This document shows, one piece after another, positions 6,626 to 10,474 of a DNA stretch of 10,474 nucleotides (position 1 is its first letter; the number at the start of each line of letters is the position of its first letter). Both the position numbers and the translations under genes were made by a program. This stretch comes from a bacterium (GTDB lineage Bacteria > Fidelibacterota > Marinisomatia > Marinisomatales > JAHJCW01), in the NCBI GenBank assembly GCA_018812885.1, contig JAHJCW010000298.1:1-10474 (forward strand). Direction: 5' to 3'. The notes beneath the pieces are model-generated. The model was not told where the DNA came from. It did not search any database and saw nothing but the letters and a program-made list of their open reading frames with translations.

Positions 6626-8319
6626 ATCCTATCACTAGAATAGAAGGCCATTTACGCATCGATTGCGATATAGATAATGGCAAAGTTTCCAACGCCTGGT
6701 CATCAGGAAAAATGTTCCGCGGTATTGAAGAAATACTTATTGGACGTGATCCGCGTGATGCCTGGATATTCACTCAAAGATTCTGTGGAGTTTGTACGAC
6801 TGTGCATGCAATTGCTTCAGTCCGTACAGTTGAAAATGCACTTAATCTTGAGATACCTGTTAATGCACAGTTTATAAGAAATATGATTATAGCCGCGCAT
6901 GGTATTCACGATCACATAGTGCATTTTTATCATCTATCAGCTCTCGATTGGGTAGATGTCGTATCTGCATTATCAGCTGATCCCGTGGCTGCTTCCAAAT
7001 TAGCCCAAAGTTTATCACCTTGGCCTAATAACGGAGTGCAAGAATTTAAAGCCGTGCAAGACAAATTATCAAAATTCGTCTCATCCGGACAGCTGGGAAT
7101 TTTTGCAAATGGCTATTGGGGTCATCCGGCAATGAAATTACCACCGGAGGTAAATTTAATTGCCGCGGCACACTATTTGGAGGCATTTGAATATCAACGC
7201 AAAGCTAATCAAATTGTAACAATACTTGGTAGCAAGACACCTCATATTCAAAATCTTGCAGTAGGCGGTGTATCGAACCCAATTAATCCTGATAATCAGG
7301 CTGCTTTAAATATTGAAAGATTATTCTTTGTAAAAACATTATTGGATGAGTTGCAAGATTTTATCCGAAATGTTTACTTAGTTGATCTAGCAGCAGTAGG
7401 CGCTTTATATGCTCATTGGTTACCGTATGGAAAAGGAGTAACAAACTACCTTAGTGTACCGGAATTTCCAACGGACCCCAAAGGCACACAATTCGGCACA
7501 CCCGGTGGATATATCAAAAATGGTGATATTGGCACATTTAAGGCCATTACTTCTTTCCAAGATAAATTCTTTATGAATGGCGTAAAAGAGAGCGTTAAAC
7601 ATGCCTGGTATGAAGGAGATAAAACACTCCATCCATATAAAGGAGAGACAAAGCCATTCTATACGGATTTCAAAGAAAATGAAAAATATTCTTGGGTCAA
7701 AGCACCAAGCTTCAATGATGAACCGGCTCAGGTTGGACCACTGGCTAATGTTCTTGCAATGTTTGCCGCCGGGCATAAACCGACCCAGACATACGCGACA
7801 CTTGCATTAGAAAAGATAAGCGCAATTGCCGGAACCAAGGTGGGAGTTGATGCACTTCATTCTACACTTGGACGTCACGCTGCTCGCTGTGTAAGAACCA
7901 ATGTATTATTTGATGAACTTAAGAAAAACTACAACCTTTTAATTGAAAATATTGCAAAAGGGGACATTGAAACATTCAATCCACCGACATTCCCGAAAGG
8001 AACTCAAACCGGATTTGGTTTCCATGAAGCACCGCGTGGAGTACTATCACATTGGATTGTAATTAAAGATGGTAAAATTAAAAATTATCAGGCCGTAGTA
8101 CCTTCCACTTGGAATGCCGGTCCGCGTAACCAAAATGATAAATTAGGGCCATACGAAGCTTCGTTAGTTGGTAATCCCATAGCTGATTCGGAAAGGCCAT
8201 TAGAAGTTCTGCGGACTATACACTCATTTGATCCGTGCTTAGCCTGTGCTATTCACGTTCACGATAATAAAAGAAGAGATATAGTCCGTGTTAAAACATT
8301 ATCTAGATTCCCTCAATAG
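6604..8319 (+). CDS. hybC: Group 1 [NiFe] hydrogenase large subunit (HybC-like)
   Basis: Catalytic subunit carrying the Ni-Fe(CN)2CO site; oxidises H2 and passes electrons to the small subunit. The four nickel ligands are present: Cys61 and Cys64 in RFCGVCTTVH (59-68), and Cys545 and Cys548 in DPCLACAIH (543-551). RIEGH near the N-terminus holds the proton-transfer Glu, and Arg478 lies in the conserved EAPRG segment over the active site. At 571 residues it is close to E. coli HybC, and long stretches match it as I recall (HDHIVHFY, SGQLGIFANGYWGHPAMKLP, QAVVPSTWN), so I place it with Hyd-2-type group 1 enzymes. The C-terminal 20 residues after His551 should be removed by the protease encoded next. 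AGGGAG at 6590-6595 is the ribosome binding site. The gene is intact and overlaps the protease gene by 32 nt. Confidence 0.96.
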   Translation: MSKRITVDPITRIEGHLRIDCDIDNGKVSNAWSSGKMFRGIEEILIGRDPRDAWIFTQRFCGVCTTVHAIASVRTVENALNLEIPVNAQFIRNMIIAAHGIHDHIVHFYHLSALDWVDVVSALSADPVAASKLAQSLSPWPNNGVQEFKAVQDKLSKFVSSGQLGIFANGYWGHPAMKLPPEVNLIAAAHYLEAFEYQRKANQIVTILGSKTPHIQNLAVGGVSNPINPDNQAALNIERLFFVKTLLDELQDFIRNVYLVDLAAVGALYAHWLPYGKGVTNYLSVPEFPTDPKGTQFGTPGGYIKNGDIGTFKAITSFQDKFFMNGVKESVKHAWYEGDKTLHPYKGETKPFYTDFKENEKYSWVKAPSFNDEPAQVGPLANVLAMFAAGHKPTQTYATLALEKISAIAGTKVGVDALHSTLGRHAARCVRTNVLFDELKKNYNLLIENIAKGDIETFNPPTFPKGTQTGFGFHEAPRGVLSHWIVIKDGKIKNYQAVVPSTWNAGPRNQNDKLGPYEASLVGNPIADSERPLEVLRTIHSFDPCLACAIHVHDNKRRDIVRVKTLSRFPQ

Positions 8320-8806
8320 CGACTCAGATGTAACTATTCTCGGAATCGGTAATTTACTGATGGGGGATGAAGGTGTCGGAATTCATGTAATTCAAACCTT
8401 ACAAAATTCTTACACCTTCTTCCCTAGTGTTAATTTAATCGATGGTGGTACAACCGGTCTTGATCTTATTCCCTATTTTGAGGAATGTAATAAAATGATA
8501 ATAATCGATGCGGTTGATTCACAAGAAAAGCCGGGATACATTGCTATTCTCAGAAATGAGGAAATCCATTATCGTTTTAATACAAAATTATCATTGCATC
8601 ATGCCGGCTTATCTGATGTATTAAGTATAATAAAACTTCAAGATATTGCTGCGCCCGATATGACCTTAATCGGAGTTCAACCGGAAGTTGTTGAGATGGG
8701 TCTTGACCTGAGCACAACCGTTGAAAATAAAATGCAAGATATCCTTAAAATTATTGTTGATAAATTGGAAGAATGGGGAATTGAATGTAAACTAAATTCT
8801 AACTAA
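8288..8806 (+). CDS. hybD: Hydrogenase maturation endopeptidase, HyaD/HybD family
   Basis: Cytoplasmic protease that cleaves the C-terminal peptide of the hydrogenase large subunit after nickel insertion, just past the DPCxxCxxH motif. The N-terminal ILGIGNLLMGDEGVG signature is at 17-31. The nickel-sensing residues of E. coli HybD (Glu16, Asp62, His93) correspond to Glu28, Asp74 and His104, all present. DGGT at 52-55 and SLHHAGLSDVL at 102-112 are also family hallmarks. The start is GTG at 8288, inside the large-subunit gene; I see no usable start nearer the GIGN core, so the enzyme has about 12 extra N-terminal residues. The 32-nt overlap implies translational coupling, which suits a protease dedicated to this substrate. 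Confidence 0.92.
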   Translation: MLKHYLDSLNSDSDVTILGIGNLLMGDEGVGIHVIQTLQNSYTFFPSVNLIDGGTTGLDLIPYFEECNKMIIIDAVDSQEKPGYIAILRNEEIHYRFNTKLSLHHAGLSDVLSIIKLQDIAAPDMTLIGVQPEVVEMGLDLSTTVENKMQDILKIIVDKLEEWGIECKLNSN

Positions 8807-8834
8807 TATCTAATTACCAATATAAAGGCAAACT

Positions 8835-9050
8835 ATGTCCAATATAAAATTATTGGTAATTACACTTTGGTTAGTTACCGCACATTCTTTGTTGGCTGGA
8901 TTGGGAATGATATTACTACCAATTGATTGGATTGCCTATTTTAATATCACCCCGTCTGAACATCGTTTTTTTATTACACAAGGTGGCGTTTTCCATATTG
9001 TAATGGCGCTTGCTTATGGAATGGCTGCACTTAATGGGAAAGAAAATTGA
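8835..9050 (+). CDS. Small membrane protein, likely the N-terminal part of a decayed longer gene
   Basis: A 71-residue hydrophobic protein with a weak AAAGG ribosome binding site (about 8824-8828). Helix one covers about residues 5-27 and helix two about 48-65. The middle, HRFFITQGGVFHIVMALAYG, resembles what I recall of uncharacterised four-helix bacterial membrane proteins of roughly 125 residues. The frame does not end cleanly: after TGA at 9048-9050 the same frame continues ALIKFAVIVKFFK before a second TGA at 9090-9092, and that segment is what the longer family would carry. The gene is best read as a pseudogene, or as a short form arising from a nonsense change. It follows the protease gene by 28 nt and is probably the last gene of the hydrogenase transcript. 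Function is unknown. Confidence 0.5.
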   Translation: MSNIKLLVITLWLVTAHSLLAGLGMILLPIDWIAYFNITPSEHRFFITQGGVFHIVMALAYGMAALNGKEN

Positions 9051-9220
9051 GCACTCATTAAATTCGCAGTAATCGTAAAATTTTTTAAATGAGAAAAGTT
9101 CTAATAAAACAATATAAGAATACAAGACAAATTTATCTTTTATTATCTATATTAAACACTTTAAATTTACACTTGTGGATGTATTTGGTTTTATTGAAAA
9201 CAGTATATTATTGTAAATAA
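9051..9220 (+). pseudogene. Probable decayed 3' part of the small membrane protein gene
   Basis: In frame with the preceding gene, 9051-9089 reads ALIKFAVIVKFFK between two TGA codons. Further on, in another frame (9119-9220), a hydrophobic run includes IYLLLSILNTL and LWMYLVLL, which could be the third and fourth helices after additional indels. The first segment is a convincing continuation; the second is weak because AT-rich DNA readily encodes Leu/Ile/Tyr-rich runs. No other gene is visible in this gap. Confidence 0.35.
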
Positions 9221-9223
9221 TAT
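9194..9223 (+). promoter_or_regulatory. Candidate merR promoter
   Basis: TTGAAA at 9194-9199 and TAATAT at 9218-9223 are separated by 18 nt. Transcription would begin about 9230, only a few bases before the ATG at 9232, which would make the mRNA nearly leaderless and would fit the missing Shine-Dalgarno site. The match is moderate and the DNA is very AT-rich. Confidence 0.35.
9205..9223. promoter_or_regulatory. Palindrome in front of merR (possible autoregulatory operator)
   Basis: ATATTATT, a GTA spacer and AATAATAT form a perfect 8-bp inverted repeat ending 8 nt before the merR start and covering the candidate -10 box. MerR-family proteins bind dyads between -35 and -10 and often regulate their own genes. 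A closely similar palindrome overlaps the hydrogenase promoter at 5002-5018. Confidence 0.4.
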
Positions 9224-9231
9224 TGTAAAAA

Positions 9232-9690
9232 ATGGTATTTGATTCAAACGAACCACTGCTTGGGATAGGATTGGCTGCCAAAAAACTTGGTGTTTCTCCC
9301 GAATTATTGAGACTTTACGAAAGAGAGGGATTAATCATTACCTACAAAACCGAATCGGGTCATCGGCTTTACTCTGAAAGAGATTTAGAATGGATCGAGT
9401 GTTTCCGTGTGCAAATTACCAAGAATAAAATGAATCTTGCCAGGGTTCGTATGTTATTAGCATTGATGCCTTGTTGGAATATCAAAAGTAAATGCTCAAA
9501 AACTGATTGCAAAAACTGTAAGGCATATAAGAAAAGTAATGTTGTTTGTTGGACACTAACTGATCAAGGATCAAAAGTCTGCCGGGAAGCTAGCTGCCGC
9601 GATTGCGAAGTATATAAAAATGCCTGCCAAGCAGATAAACTTAACCACATGTATGTTGTGATTGAAAATAATGAAAAAAAATTAAATTAA
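9232..9690 (+). CDS. MerR-family regulator with a duplicated four-cysteine effector domain
   Basis: DNA-binding transcriptional regulator of 152 residues. The N-terminal winged helix-turn-helix (about 11-75) has MerR hallmarks: GLAAKKLGVSPELLRLYEREGL, then SGHRLYSERDLEWI. Instead of a long dimerisation helix and metal loop, the C-terminus (81-132) carries nine cysteines. They form two tandem copies of C-W-x(5 or 9)-C-x4-C-x2-C-x2-Y-K: Cys81, 88, 93, 96 and Cys106, 117, 122, 125, with Cys132 extra. Each copy has enough thiols for one FeS cluster or zinc ion, so the protein may sense redox state, oxygen or metal; this is inference. No Shine-Dalgarno site precedes the ATG. It lies downstream of the hydrogenase genes on the same strand and is a plausible regulator of them. 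Confidence 0.88.
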   Translation: MVFDSNEPLLGIGLAAKKLGVSPELLRLYEREGLIITYKTESGHRLYSERDLEWIECFRVQITKNKMNLARVRMLLALMPCWNIKSKCSKTDCKNCKAYKKSNVVCWTLTDQGSKVCREASCRDCEVYKNACQADKLNHMYVVIENNEKKLN

Positions 9691-9693
9691 TTG

Positions 9694-9868
9694 CTATTGT
9701 TTTAATCTCTGTGCGTTGTCAAAGAAAGTTGGATTAATTTTATTGGTATATCGTCGGGAGTTCTCAAAAATATAGGCACAGTCATTGCATCTATAACGTT
9801 GTTTGCCCTTTCTTTTCCCGTATTTTTTTGTTCGCAATGAGTAACATTTTGGACATTTTTTTATTCAT
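9694..9868 (-). pseudogene. IS transposase remnant, N-terminal zinc ribbon
   Basis: On the minus strand, 9855 down to 9694 encodes 53 residues starting CPKCYSLRTKKYGKRKGKQR, then YRCNDCAYIFENSRR, before a TAG. The CPxC...CxxC zinc ribbon followed by a basic segment is the N-terminus typical of several IS-element transposases. The likely start, ATG at 9868-9866, is in another frame; removing one T from the seven-T run at 9856-9862 joins it to the ribbon. The catalytic domain is absent, and the neighbouring merR gene begins within a few bases of the break. It is a dead fragment of an insertion sequence. The IS family cannot be fixed from the ribbon alone, and I found no terminal repeats or target duplication. 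Confidence 0.65.
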
Positions 9869-9889
9869 TTTTATTTTTGAAAATAAAAA
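9868..9889. repeat. AT-only inverted repeat next to the transposase remnant
   Basis: TTTTTATTTT at 9868-9877 and AAAATAAAAA at 9880-9889 are perfect 10-bp inverted arms separated by TG. It sits just upstream of the transposase remnant's start and in the gap between merR and the convergent maoC gene. It could be a weak bidirectional terminator for both, part of an IS end, or simple low-complexity DNA. Confidence 0.3.
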
Positions 9890-9972
9890 CTTAAGCATAA
9901 CTATTTAAATATAATAACCTTAAATGCTATTTTAACAACCATCTTTTATTAATTACGCCGCAATATTTAATT

Positions 9973-10092
9973 TTATGATACTTTAACTATTGCTTCTCCA
10001 TTAATAACTGTTTGTCCGACACTATTTACACAGGTAGTTTGAAGTGTGATAATTGGTTTATCATCACGGATGTTAATTATCTCAACAGATGC
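9973..10092 (-). pseudogene. Out-of-frame C-terminal part of the MaoC-like gene
   Basis: Reading the minus strand one base out of step with the N-terminal frame gives SVEIINIRDDKPIITLQTTC, then VNSVGQTVINGEAIVKVS and a TAA at 9975-9973. This is the normal second half of a MaoC/PhaJ-type hot-dog protein. Removing one base from the CCGG at 10092-10095 joins it to the upstream part and gives a 133-residue protein, the usual family length. No start signal supports separate translation. Confidence 0.75.
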
Positions 10093-10375
10093 CGGTGACC
10101 TCTTCACCAATTGGTACTGGGGCAGTAAAACTCAGTGTTTGCCCCAGATATATTGTACCTTTTCCAGGCAATTTATCACCTAATAAACCAGAAAACAGGC
10201 TTGCAACTAACATACCATGTACGACGCGTTGACCAAAAATAGATGATTTTGCAAATTCTTCATCCAAATGAACAGGATTTTTATCATTAGAAAGATTAGC
10301 AAATTCTTTCACTTCTTTTAAGGTAAATGTTTTACTGATTGAAGCAGATTTACCGATGAATAGTTCTTTATTCAT
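10082..10375 (-). CDS. MaoC/PhaJ-type (R)-specific enoyl-CoA hydratase, C-terminus frameshifted
   Basis: Hot-dog fold hydratase that adds water to trans-2-enoyl-CoA to give (R)-3-hydroxyacyl-CoA, acting in fatty-acid or polyhydroxyalkanoate metabolism. The catalytic motif is intact: Asp31 and His36 within DKNPVH (31-36), the same positions as in Aeromonas PhaJ, followed by the helix HGMLVASLFSGLLG and the IYLGQTLSFTAPVPIGEEV strand. The frame ends at 97 residues with TGIC and a stop, whereas relatives have about 135; the missing 39 residues lie just downstream in another frame. As written, the product lacks part of the central sheet and would probably be inactive. It starts 17 nt after an alpha/beta hydrolase gene on the same strand, so the two are likely co-transcribed, convergent to merR. 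Confidence 0.8.
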   Translation of the reverse strand: MNKELFIGKSASISKTFTLKEVKEFANLSNDKNPVHLDEEFAKSSIFGQRVVHGMLVASLFSGLLGDKLPGKGTIYLGQTLSFTAPVPIGEEVTGIC

Positions 10376-10392
10376 AAGTTGTACTTGTTAAT

Positions 10393-10474
10393 CTAATTAG
10401 TTCTAATGAATTCTAAAATTGATTGGTTGGTCTCTGCTGGTTTTTCAAACTGCACAAAATGACCGCATTTTGGA
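10393..10474 (-). CDS. Alpha/beta hydrolase, C-terminal end only
   Basis: The last 26 codons and the stop of a minus-strand gene that begins beyond the window. The sequence contains CGHFVQFEKPAETNQSILEF, the C-terminal end of many alpha/beta hydrolases: the His of the GH pair is the usual catalytic-triad histidine, followed by the EKP...N..I..F helix that closes the fold. The substrate cannot be told from this fragment. It lies immediately upstream of the MaoC-like gene on the same strand, compatible with a fatty-acid or polyester role. The call rests on this short motif. Confidence 0.65.
   Translation of the reverse strand, partial: PKCGHFVQFEKPAETNQSILEFIRTN

Noticed and set aside
7420..7776. 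Minus-strand ORF of 118 codons inside the large-subunit gene
   Set aside because: It lies entirely opposite the highly conserved hydrogenase large-subunit gene and has no recognisable domain; it is a shadow frame.
9048..9092. TGA read as selenocysteine or as a reassigned sense codon
   Set aside because: No TGA occurs inside the intact genes, TGG is used for Trp throughout, the family has no known Sec position here, and a second TGA follows after 13 codons. Nonsense decay is simpler.
8916..9125. Minus-strand ORF opposite the second small membrane protein
   Set aside because: It has no family resemblance and no ribosome binding site, while the plus-strand frame carries a family-like motif.
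9869..9972. A coding gene or IS end in the gap between the transposase remnant and maoC
   Set aside because: The DNA is very AT-rich with stops in all frames; apart from the AT inverted repeat at 9868-9889 I found no terminal repeat or target-site duplication.

Overview
The window comes from an AT-rich bacterial genome. Two unrelated gene blocks sit side by side, followed by a degraded, rearranged right end. The standard genetic code is in use: TGG encodes Trp and no intact gene has an internal TGA. Clear Shine-Dalgarno sites precede several genes, and one near-consensus sigma70-type promoter is visible. A Tat-exported [NiFe] hydrogenase and a lipoprotein with Ser at +2 point to an envelope with a periplasm. 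I cannot name the phylum. An anaerobic or facultative member of an FCB-like or deltaproteobacterial-like lineage would fit, but this is only an impression.

Left block, 1-4866, + strand: a tightly packed sugar-uptake operon. It holds two MalF/MalG-type ABC permeases (the first cut by the window edge), a GH130-family beta-mannoside phosphorylase-like enzyme, a lipoprotein with a predicted (alpha/alpha)6 glycosidase-like fold, and a MalK/UgpC-type ATPase. Genes overlap by 1 nt or are separated by 1-12 nt. The solute-binding protein is not in the window and is presumably upstream. The set suggests uptake and phosphorolytic breakdown of beta-mannosides or a related oligosaccharide.

Middle block, about 4988-9050, + strand: a promoter (TTGATA, 17 nt, TATAAT) precedes a truncated small membrane protein, then the small subunit, large subunit and maturation protease of a group 1, Hyd-2-like (HybO/HybC/HybD) uptake [NiFe] hydrogenase, then a second truncated small membrane protein. 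No HybA ferredoxin, HybB membrane subunit or cytochrome b is present. The small-subunit gene is frameshifted near its 3' end, so the C-terminal tail that normally anchors the enzyme is out of frame.

Right block, 9194-10474: a MerR-type regulator whose effector domain is a tandem duplication of a four-cysteine motif; a zinc-ribbon remnant of an IS transposase on the minus strand; a frameshifted MaoC/PhaJ-type enoyl-CoA hydratase on the minus strand; and the last codons of an alpha/beta hydrolase. Similar AT palindromes overlap the candidate -10 regions of both the hydrogenase operon and the merR gene, which suggests, without proving it, that the Cys-rich MerR protein controls both.

Three single-base insertions (hydrogenase small subunit, transposase remnant, MaoC) and two truncated small genes all lie right of 5200, while the left 4.9 kb is intact. 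This is either local gene decay or assembly error, and it is the main caution for anyone using this annotation.
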